Source: Spirodela intermedia (Eukaryota > Streptophyta > Magnoliopsida > Alismatales > Araceae). From it: DNA of 64,000 nucleotides. Below are positions 23,001 through 35,311 of the stretch, piece by piece (positions within the stretch are counted from its first letter, which is position 1; each line of letters opens with the position of its first letter). The notes beneath the pieces are model-generated. The model worked only from the letters and a program-made list of their open reading frames with translations, was not told the origin of the DNA and ran no database searches. The stretch spans positions 7,632,892 through 7,696,891 of the forward strand of contig LR746265.1 in assembly GCA_902729315.2 (NCBI GenBank). The letters are read 5' to 3'. The translations under genes were made by a program, and so were the position numbers.

Positions 23001-25226
23001 GTTGTATTGATAGTGTGTAAAAAATAGGTTTATTTGAATAAATTGCCCTAAAATTAAGTGATATAAAGATCTATGATCATTATCTAGTGCTTGAGTTTCA
23101 AGGAATTAAGTTGTCATTATTATGTCTTATACCATTTCAACCCCCCTAGTGTGATAGTAGGTCAAGATAGTGTGCTAAAGTAGTAGGTGTTCTAGAATCA
23201 TTGTCCATTCCAAATTTGAGTACAAAAATTCATTTCTATTAATTTCATTGTTGTATTATTAAAACTTGAAGGATATGGCATAATCTCCATTGTTGTGTAG
23301 CTTTTTCCATATATGTCATACTAGCATTGATACAAATGGAAAGCTTGATAAAAGAAGTTGTATGACTCTTCGTGGAAAATGCAGTGAAATTATGAGTCTT
23401 ACAAGCAGTAACATCAACAATTGGAGCATGACAGAAATTGGCTAATTTTTGACAACCCTCTTCGAAAAGATGGGTCATAACCTCAATGTTTTAACAAACT
23501 TACATCCATGGATACATATATAAATCAAATGAGTCAAAAATAAGTTAGAGGGATACCTCTAACATTAGAAAACAAATAATCAAGACATCAAGTTGACTAA
23601 CTAAATGTTGTCAACTTCTCTTACAACCTTCACCACAGCTCATCAATGGGCCAATTTCCATTTGAACTCGTGATGAGGAAAAAATCATAGACCTTAATAT
23701 AGGTGACAAAATAGATTGGATCTATGCATTGAATAAAAAGTACACAAGTTTGCATAAGTAAGACAAGAGTGTGTGATGTAATAAGATAGATGGCTCATTG
23801 TACGGTGAAACATGGAGACTAGCAACAATGCAAATTGTATATGACATTGAAGATCATGTAATGCTTTGATGAAATCATAAAATGTATTCAACAACATTAA
23901 GGGCGGATGGTGCATTACAATAGATCATTTGAAATTATGGTAGAGATAGGAATATTGGCCCACCACCTTAATTTTCCAATAAGATTGGTGACCCATCCAA
24001 TATTTCACATCTCATTGCTAAATTGATACATGCTTAAGTAGGAGGATGCACAGTACAACTATCCTCACTTGACATCACTGACTGTGCATGTCCATTTCTC
24101 CAAGAAGTTTGAGACCATCTTAAGTGAAAAAGTGATCAACAGAGGTGGTCAATTCAAAATAAATTGACATATCTATTTCTCTATCAAACAGAACAAAAGA
24201 TCCCCATAAGAATGTGACATTGACCTCTAGCAATTCAAGGACCTAAGCAAAAAGTATCTCGATGTATGTCATTAGATGAAAATGTCAAATTCTTTGTATG
24301 GGAAAAGATGCAACATCTCTTGTACAATGGATTGAGATTCTAGGCACAAAACTAACTTTGTCAATATAAGGGTGTGTTGGAGTGTGTAGGTGTAGCCTCG
24401 CGTAGAAATATACTTGGTACAACATAAGCTAGGAGGTGTTTGTTGGTGTAGGCACATACAATTAAAGGGGTGCTAGTCTCAAAGTGGTGGGCAAAATATC
24501 AAGAGGTGGAATGGAATGATTGTCTTTTGTTGTTATAATTCTTCTCATTCCATAGAATTATGTTTGTAGAGAAATCACCAACACATACAATCTCTATAAA
24601 CTTCATCCTTGGGGTCCACTATTCCCCAAGGGGCTTAATCTAAACTCCAAGTTCAACAACCCATTAAATTTAACACTTTCAGCTAACTCTAGATTTCTCG
24701 AATTCTTTTCTATATTTCATGACTCTAAGTGACCCACTCCCCTCTTTTAGATTTACGATTCTAGGTGACCCAACCAAAGCTAAAATCACACTCAAAATAC
24801 AAAGTTCAAATGAGTCACCATTCTTGGCATTCAACTTCTAGGCTTCAATCCTTTGATTTCTAATTTTGGAAGCTTTGGTGAAGGTGTAGTTGAAGAATTT
24901 GAGCAGAAATTGATTTTTGATGCTTTTAGATTGCCAAGGATGTAGTAATATGACTTAGGATCCTCGTGGAAAGGTGGTGGCATGATACCCTTTTTCCAAG
25001 ATTTTTCTCACAATTTTTGTGATTTCTTCTTCTTCTAAATCTCTTACTTATTTTTCCTCTCCTTCCTCTTCTTCTTCTTGTTCTTCTTTTCCCTTTCTAC
25101 CCCCTCTTGTTCTCTCCCTTCACGCTCAGCCCTCGCGTGCAACTAATAGGGGTGATTAGTTTTTTTTGGGTGTAATACCCTAAATGCAATGTAATATTAA
25201 AACAAGCCGTTTCCATTTCTCGTATG
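16945..25226. other. Gene-free AT-rich region
   Basis: About 8.3 kb follows the IDD gene. The first several hundred bases are probably its 3' untranslated region. No frame longer than about 80 codons looks coding, no domain is recognisable on either strand, and there are no long terminal repeats I could pair. A (GA)n tract lies at 20066-20097. The even AT richness and absence of old coding traces suggest long-decayed transposon or intergenic DNA. Confidence 0.5.
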
Positions 25227-25454
25227 CAGTAAACGGCATTCGGTTTCGGTTTTAATGACGAATAAGGAAAACGATCGTTCGTTTTCGATTTTAGTCACAT
25301 ATATGGTAAACGGTAGCAGTTTCAGTTTAACAGCGGGTACGATAAACAGTGTTCGGTTTTCTTTTTTAATCACGGATAAGGTAAACGGTGTTCAGCTTCG
25401 GTTCCAGTCACGATACCATAAACGGTATCGATTTCAGCTTTAATCACGGATAAG
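25227..25454. repeat. Degenerate tandem repeat, about six units of ~38 bp
   Basis: Units follow the pattern GTAAACGGT, TTCGGTTTCGGTTT, then AATCACGGATAAG. Starts are at about 25227, 25268, 25306, 25341, 25381 and 25419. Units have diverged and vary by a few bases. The pattern is CpG-rich inside an AT-rich region, so it stands out from its neighbours. Confidence 0.65.
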
Positions 25455-26080
25455 GTAAATTGATCAATCCAAAACCTTGTTGTCAGCGTCAGAAAAACAG
25501 ATCCTAATAATAGATCATTTCACTTTAAATTCTGGTCTGATAACAAGTTTCATTACTCCTTATGTGCACTTCTTCTAACCTGAAATAAATCAAGATAAAA
25601 TACAGAAATATTCCACACCATTGTTTTATAGATAATATTCAAACTAAGATGCCCAATTTTTTTTATCCTCTTAAATTCACTTAGAAATATTTTTTTTCAC
25701 ATTTAAAAATTATGCAGATAAAATAAGTTATCAGTTAAACTAACCAGAATATGTTGTGATCATCGAAATAACAGTTTCGAGATTACAAGAAGCTCTCGTA
25801 GTCTGGGCAGATGACCTCGCCAAGGCAGAACAAGGCTTAGGGAGGCATCTCAAGAAGCTCTAAGACCATCAACACGTAATTGCTTGGAGTCAGCATGGCA
25901 ACGGCACGGTGTGGTACGTGATGTAGGCTTATAGGAGCAAATTAAGGTTGAGAAGATTAACGCAGGAACTTCACAGGGTGGTGCGCAAACGCGGTTATGC
26001 ATATGCATGGTCGATGAGATCGGCAAAATGTCCTACAAGATCTGTGCATTTCAGCGAGATTCTTTGATCTGGGCGGGTTT

Positions 26081-26545
26081 AAGGAGTGAGAGGGGGGGAG
26101 AGGGGGTGTAGAGGGGGGGTAGAGGGAGAGAGGCAGTGGGGGAGAGAAGGAGCGAGGGAGAGAGAGGGGAGACGGAGAAGGGAGGGGGAGAGGTAGTAAG
26201 GAGAGGAGAGAGGAAGGGAGGGAGGGAAGGAGAGCGAGAGAGAGGGAGGGAGGGAGGGGAGGGAGAGAGACAGAGAGGGAGGGAGGGAGGAGAGGGAGGG
26301 AGGGAGGGAGGAGAGGGAGGGTGGGAGGGAGGGAGGAGAGAGAGGGAGGGAAGGGGGAGGAGAGAGAGAGAGAGAAAGAAGGACAGTGGGGGGGGGGGAT
26401 GGAGGGGAAATGCAGCGAGAGAAAGGAAGAGAGAGAGGGAGAGGGGGTAGAAGGAGAGAACGAGGGACTGAAGGAAGGAGAGTGAAAGAGGGAAAGGGAG
26501 GGAGGGAGGGAGGCAGGGTGGAAGGGGAGGGAAGGACAGAGAAAT
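26081..26545. repeat. 460-bp nearly pure purine (G/A) tract
   Basis: The plus strand is almost only G and A (GAGAGGGG, GGGAGGGAGG, G8 runs) with very few pyrimidines. Open frames here are low-complexity Arg/Glu/Gly artefacts. Such mirror-like purine tracts can form triplex (H-DNA) and G-quadruplex structures. It directly precedes a decayed bHLH exon copy. Confidence 0.9.
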
Positions 26546-26547
26546 AC

Positions 26548-26729
26548 TTACACCAACTTATTCATTCCGGTCCTTGATGATATGGCCTCATTAAGAACAT
26601 ATTCCGTACAAGTCTGCCAGAGAGAAATAGGGGGAAAGCTGTAGAGAGGGGGACAGAGTTACACCAACTTGCTCATTCAGCAGCATTGAGTATTTATATG
26701 ACCTCAGAAAGAGCATATTCTGTACCAGT

Positions 26730-26762
<33 letters not shown>

Positions 26763-26800
26763 ACGCCAACTTGTTAATTCACAAGCTCGGTGAGAATTAC
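26548..26800 (-). pseudogene. Three decayed copies of bHLH exon 5
   Basis: Copies A (26548-26626), B (26659-26740) and C (26761-26800, partial) resemble the intact bHLH exon 5 at 30312-30377. Read on plus they share TTACACCAACTT, a CTCAT core, ATGGCCTCA-like and GAACATATTCCGTA-like segments, and GTCTG followed by GAGAGAG. Each copy keeps the donor side (CTTAC) and is joined to a GA-rich tract, as is the real exon. All have indels that break the frame. They are exon duplicates, not a gene. Confidence 0.75.
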
Positions 26801-27270
26801 TCTTATCATATAGCGTGTAAGTGTACTGGAAAAAGCGTAATGCTTTACGCTGGATCCCCAAGAAGAGTATGAGAGCCCCTCACAATCTTCCCCCCTGTGG
26901 ATCCCAACACTTTAATTATTCTCCTTGAATTTTCACCGTTCGGAGAACACCAGAGGACGCGACGAGCTCCCCCGTGGCATCTCGGCTAGAAGAGAGCTTC
27001 TGGGCAGGACAGACAAATCGAGAACTCAGTTGCACATCCTGGTGAGGAGACTCTCTCTCTCTCTCTCTCTCTTTCCCTCTCTCCCCTTCCTCACCCTTTC
27101 TGTGTCAGTCTCTTTCTCTGTCACCATCTTCCTCTCTCTCTCTCCGGTTTTTCTCTCTCTGTCACCATCTTCCTCTCTGTCTCTCTCCGGTTTTTCTCTT
27201 CCTGTCTACCTATCTAACACTCTTACTCACCCTACGTATATATGTATATACTTCTCGCTCTCTCTCTCTC

Positions 27271-27318
27271 TCACTCACACACACACACACATTCGAGCGC
27301 GCGCGCGCGAACACACAA
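27271..27318. repeat. (CA)n followed by (GC)n, Z-DNA-prone
   Basis: After a CT tract come about eight CA units, ATTCGA, then GCGCGCGCGCGCG and ACACACA. Alternating purine-pyrimidine sequence of this kind favours left-handed Z-DNA under negative supercoiling. Confidence 0.8.
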
Positions 27319-27900
27319 AGAATGTGTATGAGAATATTTTTGGACATGTTTTGGGCCTTTAAAAACACTTTATGGGATTAAGTTAATAATTTCTTGAAAT
27401 CAACAAAATTAGCGTACAGGGTGAGTCAAGAGTGTTGGCCATCAGCATACTACAGTGGTTGTTCAGCCACAATTTACTCTCCCCACCCCCATAATGTTCT
27501 GAAGAGAATTTATCAATTGAATCAAATTTATATAAACATTTCCATTGTACATGTGTGGTTTTCATATGTATTAATAAATTGTGCATTTATTACGTAATAC
27601 TTAAGATTTTTTTTTTTGGAATCGAGATTCATAGAGCTTTAACATGAACTATTAATGAAAACTCTTCTAAGATTTAATACTGCATAAGAAAAACTTTGAA
27701 GAGATCAAAAGAAGAAAAAATTCTATAGCTATTCATGAAACTATGGTACTTGGGTCTACTGATCTTGATGAAGATTTGGTTTATCGGATCATCCCAACAC
27801 ACGTCCGATTTCGCCTGGCCCAGAATGTGATAAAGTCTTATTTAAAAGACAGCCCATTTTAATCTCTACGTGGCAATCTCACTGTCGCCCATGTAAGAAA

Positions 27901-27902
<2 letters not shown>

Positions 27903-27950
<48 letters not shown>

Positions 27951-28064
27951 TCTCTTCTCTTTCTCTATGTATCTATGTATCTATGTATCTATGTATCTAT
28001 GTATCTATGTATGTATGTATCTATCTATCTATATATCTATTTATCTCTCTCTCTCTCTCTCTCA

Positions 28065-28137
<73 letters not shown>

Positions 28138-28162
28138 CGTATCTATTTATCTATCTATCTCG
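27903..28162. repeat. Compound microsatellite (CT)n-(TATG)n-(TATC)n
   Basis: A CT run (27903-27943) passes into TATGTATC units (27966-28020), a second CT run, then about 20 TATC units to 28137 and a short mixed tail. Open frames here encode only Tyr/Leu/Ser repeats and are not genes. Confidence 0.95.
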
Positions 28163-28377
28163 CTCCCCTTCTCTCTCTACGTATATTTTGTCAATTTAGT
28201 AGTAATAGTAGTACAGGCTTGCATAAATAGGCAAGTTCTGAGCTTCGTAACAGTCCGGGACAGAACCTAGTCCTCGGTCTTCAAAGTTTTGGGCTGTGTG
28301 AGTCCCAAGAGTGATGAGTTTAGAAACGAGGGTATGAAATTCTAATGAATCCAATTGTGTGTGTTGGAGGTGTTTGG

Positions 28378-28413
<36 letters not shown>

Positions 28414-28958
28414 CTCTCGCCCATGACTCCGAGGTCTAGCCTGGGGGATTGGTGTCCTTCGCTCACTCCGTGTGAGCTCGTTACGATGAATTTCCTTTAC
28501 AGCTAAGACTATAAGTTATTTTTTTTATTAAAACTATACGGGCACGACAAGAGGGAAAGTGTAGTTGCGCGTCGAGCCTTCCCCTCCACTCGGCATAGCT
28601 GGCTAGTTAACTGTTCTGCTAACCTTTTAAGAATGTTCTATTCGTTGTATTATGCTCCGGCATCGAACCTATAACACACGCCTGTGAGGGGGTGGGGGGC
28701 GCATCGGGAGGGGGAGAGAGAGAGAGTGAGAGAAGAAGGTAAAAGATGGGGAGAGGGAGAGGAGGAAGGCTGTGGTCCAGCCTGACTTCCAGCAGTCCAT
28801 CAATGGCGACCAAATATGTAGAAACAAAGCGAAGGACTTGGGAACTCGAGAACAAAAGAATCCACTTTCGCCCATCATGTGAATCCCAAGACTTCAGTTA
28901 TTCCCTGTAGTTTTTTTTTCCAACAACAAGAGAGACGTGCCAGATGTTGTATGCATAA

Positions 28959-28993
<35 letters not shown>

Positions 28994-29732
28994 GGACCAA
29001 TTTGCTCATGGGGGATTTTGATGTTTTCCTCTTGTCATGAAGAGCAGATGCAAGAAAAGGGGGGATGAGAGAGAGAGTAGGGAGACAGATTGGAAAGGAG
29101 CGACAGGGATTCATGGATAGAGAGAAAGAGAGAGGAAGGGATAGAGGGATAGAGAGAGGAGAGAGAGAGCCTTAGCTCCACCTAGTTATCCCTACTGCTA
29201 AATTCAGCAACTGGTCGACAAACTTCCCCGCCCCACCTCTTCAATGAAGCCCCCACCCCCCGTTCACTTAGTTCTGAGTTTGGCACCAATTACCATTCTC
29301 CAACCCCAAACATGTGAATAACTTCAGCACCGCCTACCTCTTCCTAAAGCTCTCGCACTAGGGCTCTCAATTGCCCAGTAAACCCAGAGCCAGGCCCGTT
29401 CTCTTGTCACGTGGCTGACTCACAATCATTCACGTCATACTCCATTCTTCTTCCCTCATCCCCCCCTTCTCTCTCTTAAGGAAAAAAAATTAAAAAGAAA
29501 AAAAAGAAAAAAAAAGAAAAACCTAGCGCTGTCCATTTACATCCTTACCTTGCACACATCATTTCGCTGTCTATCTTCCCATTTCTTTCTATCATTCGAC
29601 ATGACTCGATTGACAATGAATGATATATAGTCATATACTTAATCATATGATTTAATAGTTTTTCTTTGGCATTCTTCTTTGTTCTGTGTTAGCCCAGGCT
29701 GTTAGTGAGAGAATCTAATTGCAGTTGCCCTC
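28163..29732. other. Region downstream of the bHLH gene; no complete gene
   Basis: It holds (GA)n tracts at about 28380-28410 and 28961-28990, one decayed bHLH exon copy at 28994-29054 and an A-rich block at 29480-29522. It also contains the probable 3' untranslated region of the bHLH gene. No open frame looks coding. Confidence 0.5.
28994..29054 (-). pseudogene. Fourth decayed copy of bHLH exon 5
   Basis: Next to a (GA)n tract, the plus strand reads GACCAATTTGCTCATGG, GATTTTGATGT and GAGCAGATGC. These align with CACCAACTTGCTCATGC, GAGTTTGATGT and GAACAGATGC of the intact exon at 30312-30377. The middle is diverged and shorter. Homology is visible but weaker than for copies A and B. Confidence 0.55.
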
Positions 29733-30243
29733 TCATCTCTCTAACCTGTAAGGTGCTCCAAACGTCGGGGTCCAGAAATCCGGTGTCGTCTCGTTGATGA
29801 CCGGAAAGGTGCTGGAGATAGGGACCAGGCAGAGGCCTCGGCTCCGAAGATCATCCTTTGGGTCGTCGCTCTTAGATGAGTTGTCCGAGTCCTGTAGGAA
29901 CATCGTTGTTGATCAGAGGGAGGGGTATGAACAACGACAGTAGAGAGACAGAGATGGACAGAGAAGCGGAGAATGAGGCTATTCAATTCAGAAGTAATTG
30001 GTAACTAGTAAAATGGGCTCATTAATTTAGCACGAGGTATAATTTTTCCTTAATGTGGAACTTGACGAGAAAGAGGGAGAGTGAGAGAGTATACTGCTCG
30101 CTTATGCTGCATAGAAGGACCGGTTTTCAAGTATGGAGTGGTTAGGACCTGAAATGCGGATAAAAGAAAAAATTTAAGCGTTCGTATTTCCTCGCTAACC
30201 GTAGACAAACCTAGATAAATGAATCCATGAACATAGAAAGATA

Positions 30244-30274
<31 letters not shown>

Positions 30275-30574
30275 CGAGAGTGAGAGGAGAGGGGGGGGGG
30301 GGGGGGCTTACACCAACTTGCTCATGCAGGAGTTTGATGTACTCAATGGCTTCATAGAGAACAGATGCCGTATCAGTCTGCAAGAGAGAGAGGACGGTTC
30401 GTCTCAGCAATACCATATACATACCTTTAAGGGTGTTCTAAGGGTGTTCTAAAGTAACTACGATGCTCTCTGTATGAATCCACGAGAGCATAACCCTAGA
30501 GCCCACCTTTCCGAAAGGCGATACCAATTGCTGGAGAGCTGTGATTCTATCCCCCAGCTTCTCTTTCCTCACCT

Positions 30575-30614
<40 letters not shown>

Positions 30615-31543
30615 AAAAACAAGACCCATGATTCCTAATCTCCTCCTCCATGGATGTCGTCACTCTCGTCACCTACCTTGAAGCTCGGCAACGGCGAGGG
30701 CGTCTCCACTCTGGGTTTCTTCAACGCCGGAGCTCCGCCGTCTGTCTTCTTCATCGCCGAACCCTGGAACCACCTAAGACTTTTGGCAAAACCCTAACTA
30801 CCAGAAAGGGACAAGAAGGAAGCTCTTCGAGAGGGACTCACTTTGGCCTTGACGGCGTCTCTCGTGGAGAACTGCCTTGAAAAGCCTTCTGCAGCGAAGC
30901 GATTGCTCGTCGGATAAGGGAAATCGTCGTTCAGAAGGCCGTGGAGCAGGAATCCTTGGTGGTCGAATGGTTTGGACTGAATTCCGGAGGTTCCGGTGCC
31001 CGTTTGGAATCCATTCGACCCCATGCTGGATTCCTGGGAAAGATAGGTTCTTGAGCTCAGATGGTCCTGGTGCATGGCTTGGAGATTTTCCTCAAGCCGG
31101 CTCCCACTTCTACCCGATAATTAAAAAGATGAAAAGAATTTGAGGTTAAGACGAAATTATAGCATAGTAATGTTGGAAAATCAGATAATTTCAGCTAAAG
31201 ACTTTATCTCTGGGAAAAAAATAGAAACTCACATCAAGACTTGGCTCCAGTCCGTGGAGGAGGAGAGGGGGAGACTACTCGTCGGCACCGTCAGATCGTT
31301 CAGGAAGCCGCTGGCACCTGTCGGATCGGGGCCTTGGAAGGTTTCTGAATCTGCAGACTCCTCCCAGGACCATATTGGCTTGCTGACAGCTGCCTCCGCC
31401 GGCCACCGGTAGCTCCTCAGATCTCCCCCCGCCAAGCAGGACCCAGATGGTGCCGTCCCAGACCGCGGTTCCCCGTCAGCCCCGCCTTCTGCCGCGTTCC
31501 ACCACCCCGCTCTACGGACCCCCGGACGAAATTCCTCCGCCAT
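29733..31543 (-). CDS. bHLH transcription factor, bHLH112/bHLH123-like
   Basis: This is a nuclear regulator of the plant bHLH68/112/123 type, linked in that family to root growth and stress responses. Seven coding exons join in frame: 31543-31233, 31109-30842, 30763-30677, 30572-30507, 30377-30312, 30148-30095, 29891-29733, giving 336 aa. Order: N-terminus MAEEFRPGVRRAGWWN (family-typical); Ser-rich middle (STDWSQVL, GFLLHGLLNDDFPYP); KKPRVETPSPLPSFK; atypical bHLH split over exons 4-5 (VRKEKLGDRITALQQLVSPFGK / TDTASVLYEAIEYIKLLHEQ), lacking the classical His-Glu-Arg basic motif, as usual here. The C-terminal signature LRSRGLCLVPISSTFP ... DFWTPTFGAPYR closes at TGA 29735-29733. The ATG at 31543 was chosen by the family N-terminus. 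Introns are 68-230 bp and rich in CT tracts. A C16 run directly follows the exon 5 donor. Confidence 0.93.
30291..30311 (-). promoter_or_regulatory. Exon 5 donor site followed by a C16 run
   Basis: On the transcribed strand the exon 5 donor reads GGT/GTAAG and runs straight into about 16 C residues, then a CT-rich tract. A homopolymer so close to a donor is unusual and may change length easily. Confidence 0.7.
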
Positions 31544-31771
31544 CTTCAATTTTCTCTCTCTAGCTCCCTCCCTCCCTCCCTCCCTCTCTCTCTCTCTCTC
31601 GCTCTCTCTCGTTCTTCTTCCTCTCCCTTATCTCGATGCTGTTAGTCCTTCGTTCCAATTTCTTTTCCCTAGTTGTCTCCTTCTTCCTCTCCACCCTCTC
31701 TCCTTCCCTCTCTCTCCCTCATTCCCTCCCTCCTTTCAGAGGAATGCCAGACCAAATGGGAAAGTCACCTG

Positions 31772-31779
31772 CTTATATA
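31772..31779 (-). promoter_or_regulatory. TATA box of the bHLH gene
   Basis: On the minus strand this reads TATATAAG, about 230 bp upstream of the ATG at 31543. The interval between them is a long CT/TC-rich (minus: GA-rich) leader at 31550-31740, a common plant leader type. Confidence 0.5.
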
Positions 31780-32012
31780 AAAGCAATAAGTGATCAAGAA
31801 AGCATGAGCAGACGAGAGAATCGGAGAGAGCAGGTCACGAAGGGATCGACATTTGACTTCGTGGCGGGAAGAGATCAGTCAGGTGGTCAATTTTCTCGCA
31901 TATTATTATAATCTCCCTGCAGTCACTTAAATACAATTTCGAATAATTCTCTCAATATTCTTCTCACAAAGGGACATGATGTGATGCGTTGTCTCCCTTT
32001 CTGTTTACCCGC

Positions 32013-32013
<1 letters not shown>

Positions 32014-32064
<51 letters not shown>
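32014..32064. repeat. (CT)n microsatellite
   Basis: An uninterrupted run of about 25 CT units in gene-free sequence. Confidence 0.95.
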
Positions 32065-32066
<2 letters not shown>

Positions 32067-34128
32067 CACACATTTTTTTATGCAAATAGAGTCACAATGG
32101 GCCAAATTTAGCGTTGTAGATTGATACCTCGATTCATGAATACGCGTGGCAATTACATGAAAGCTTCGTGATGGAGTATAAATAATTTGACCACTTAGAA
32201 AGAACGAAGTTGGCCATAAATCAGATCAGCTAATTTTGCATCTCAAAATTCAAAGGAGATGACGATGCGATAGTAGCCAGACATAGATCAAGATTCCATC
32301 CGCATAAAGTGGGAGTGATGATCAACTATTGCTTTTGCTGGTTTGTAGATTGAATCCAAAACCCAATCCAGATAAGCTTGAAGTTGGGACAAATCATTTT
32401 TTTCTCTGGAAATTATTGATTTTTAGCTATATTACATAAAACCGGGATATCTATAATTATACATGACTAAGAATATCTTTTAGTAACTACCATCAAAATA
32501 ATTGACTCATCAAGGATTTGGATAAGTTGATCTAGGCTCAGCATTGGTGATGATAACACTAGGGTTTAGTAACGAATGAGAGAATACCACATCGTCATAC
32601 CTGGATCAGAGTGAGAATAACTTCTTGTCACTCTGATCAATGTCAACGGGGCCATCAATCAACCAAAAGCAACATATTTGGTGTGCATCCATGTATGAGC
32701 ATACACATTCTACGAGTGTGTTAGATGAAGCATGCTGGAGAAAAACTCACGGGAGTACACCTATCATATGAAGATTGAACGATCATGATCGAACATGATG
32801 AATTATGATTCTGATTCGTTGAGTTTGATCAAGGTGGGAAAGATGATGTATAGTGAGAGCGGTTTAATCTGATGGATATCAGGTTGATCACAAAGTGAGA
32901 ATTAAGACTTTGTATCGGACTCCGAAGGGAGTCCAATCTACTCTAGAGTTCATCGACTGACATTTAAAAGATTTGATTAGGATTCGATTCAACTGCTTTT
33001 AATCCTGCCTGGAATTTCAACTTGTGGGTCGTACGTGGCATGACTAATGTTGCCCTTTGCACGTGGGTGTTCCTCAACATATAACCATGATTGCCAATTT
33101 ACCTCTTTCTTCCGTTAGCCAAACACGAAAGGAACAAAGAAAAAATATCATTTATGATTAACGAAGTTCATACGCGGGCTGTGTAGATTCCTTCCTAGCC
33201 TGAGCAATATTTGTTTAATATCTGGCCTGCAAGTCTGGAGAGAAAATTAATCATGGGTCGACATCTATTTGAACTAGGTCTAGGTTACGTCAGGGTATAA
33301 TATAAAAGTCTAAAACATATTCTCTTATCACTTGGCATTCTCCAAGGTCAACTGAGCATTTCTATCTCTTTTTTCCAAAAAATCTGGCTTGATTTGCTGT
33401 AAACCTTACAAGAAGCGACAAAGAGTTTCAATACAAGACTTGAAGCTTGGTGGGGGTTTTCGACACCTTTCATTTGTGCATACTCATAATAGATAGAGGT
33501 TATTAGAATCCCAATAATTTCATCACCCATTTCTCCTCTCTTGGCCCGTCCATTATCTTTTGGGTTGCATACTCAAAGCGTAACATGGATAGTACAGATA
33601 TCAAAGTTAATGCGTTCCAAACAAGGAATATTGATCCATTGACCTTATAAAAGTGAAGATTTTGGGGAATCATTAGAGATACGTTAGGTCTACTCCTAGG
33701 AAAAAGAAGAACTGATAAGAAACCCTAACCCTGATTATGGAATGTGCCCTTTCTTTTTAATTGTGTATCTTCCTTTACATTACCCGACCTATAGAATCCA
33801 GGTAGGTTGGGGGAAAATTTTATATGATCACCAAAAAGCAATCACAGGCTTTGATCCAAAGGGTTTTCAAAATATTTTTCAGCTCCAAATTGTGGATCCC
33901 CCTAAGCTGAAATTGGATCTTTCCAGTCTCAAGCCAGAGATGAGGCATCTCTTACACAGCCTATACCCACCCACTTAATCTTCTAGAGAGAAACTCAAAG
34001 TCTGGTCCAATAGCTGGACTACCACGGACCTCAGCCAGTGCAATCCTACCTTCATATTCGCCTCTGTGAGATATAGGGTGCATGATAGATAGATAGATAA
34101 ATGAAAAGATAGATAGATAGATAGAAAG

Positions 34129-34171
34129 ATATATATATATATATATATATATATAGCGAGAGAGAGAGAGA

Positions 34172-34252
<81 letters not shown>
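34129..34252. repeat. (TA)n-(GA)n compound microsatellite
   Basis: About 12 TA units pass through GCGA into about 48 nearly perfect GA units, preceded by GATA repeats from 34087. It is the longest GA run in the window. Confidence 0.95.
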
Positions 34253-34255
<3 letters not shown>

Positions 34256-35311
34256 GGCTAGGAAACTGGTGGCTATTATGTGAATGACAAGAAATTGGGT
34301 GAATTTTGAGCCGAACACCATTCAAGTTCGCCCCCAGATGAATCATAAGGTTCAATGTCCTATGCTCACCTTAGACTATTCATAAATGAACCCTAATTTC
34401 TCAATTCATCATTTTCTAGAACAATTGGGGGAAGAGAGAGTGACGAAGAGAAAGAGAGAGACATACACGTAGGCAGAGAGAGAAATAATGGCTTGGATAC
34501 GAGAAATTGTGAGATGGGTTCTTCGTGAGAAAAGTGGTGACTGGATTTCTCGATAAAGTTTTTGTCTAGTTAACATGGGAGCTGGGTCGGGCCTGAATTC
34601 TCTTTAAAACCTGGACTTCAAAGCCCATGCCTGGAGAGGCTTAGGTATGTTATTGGGTAACCCACGTCATTGAAACCTGTAAAGGGAATTACTGATTTAA
34701 TTAAAAAATTAACAACTCTTAAAGGGAAGTACTTGGCTATTGGAAATCGTTGGCACCTCTTCACACTTGGAAATATGGAGGTTTATGACTATATATTAGT
34801 ACAAAGTTAATCTAAAGTAGCTGAAATAAAAGTACGAAAATAAATTAAAAATTTCTTAAAATAGAAGAAAGTCTAAAGCTGCCACTTGTCAACACATGGC
34901 AAATCTTGACCGTCCATCAGCACAAATTCTCTCACTAGATAAAGTAGTTTGAAAAATCTTCTTTCCGCATCAAGAGCTAGATTGATCTGGCCCACCCTCT
35001 CTAGACATATTTATTATGGACCCTTTTTCATTCCTGTATTCCATTTATATCCTGACTATTTACGTGCTAGCCCTTACTTCCGGAGCAAGGGTGGCAAGTG
35101 GGTGAGGGCGAGGGGAGGGGAGGGGGTCCTTTCCAGAAAAGTGTTATTCCCCTCTTTTGGCATATTTTTCCACTTTTGGCCGAAAATGCCATGAAAAAGT
35201 AGCCAGTGGTGGTGACGTCATCGCTTTCAGAGTGGACCCAACCAAGCGCACGCGACGCACTCGAACCGAAAAGGACCGGTCTCAGTTGGGCCCGCTATCA
35301 CACGCCTTTGA

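Noticed and set aside
26136-26577. Long Arg/Glu/Gly open frames in the purine tract
   Set aside because: Low-complexity translation of GA/G repeats, open only because purine-only codons contain few stops.
27967-28270. Tyr/Leu/Ser-rich frames
   Set aside because: Translations of TATC/TATG and CT microsatellites.
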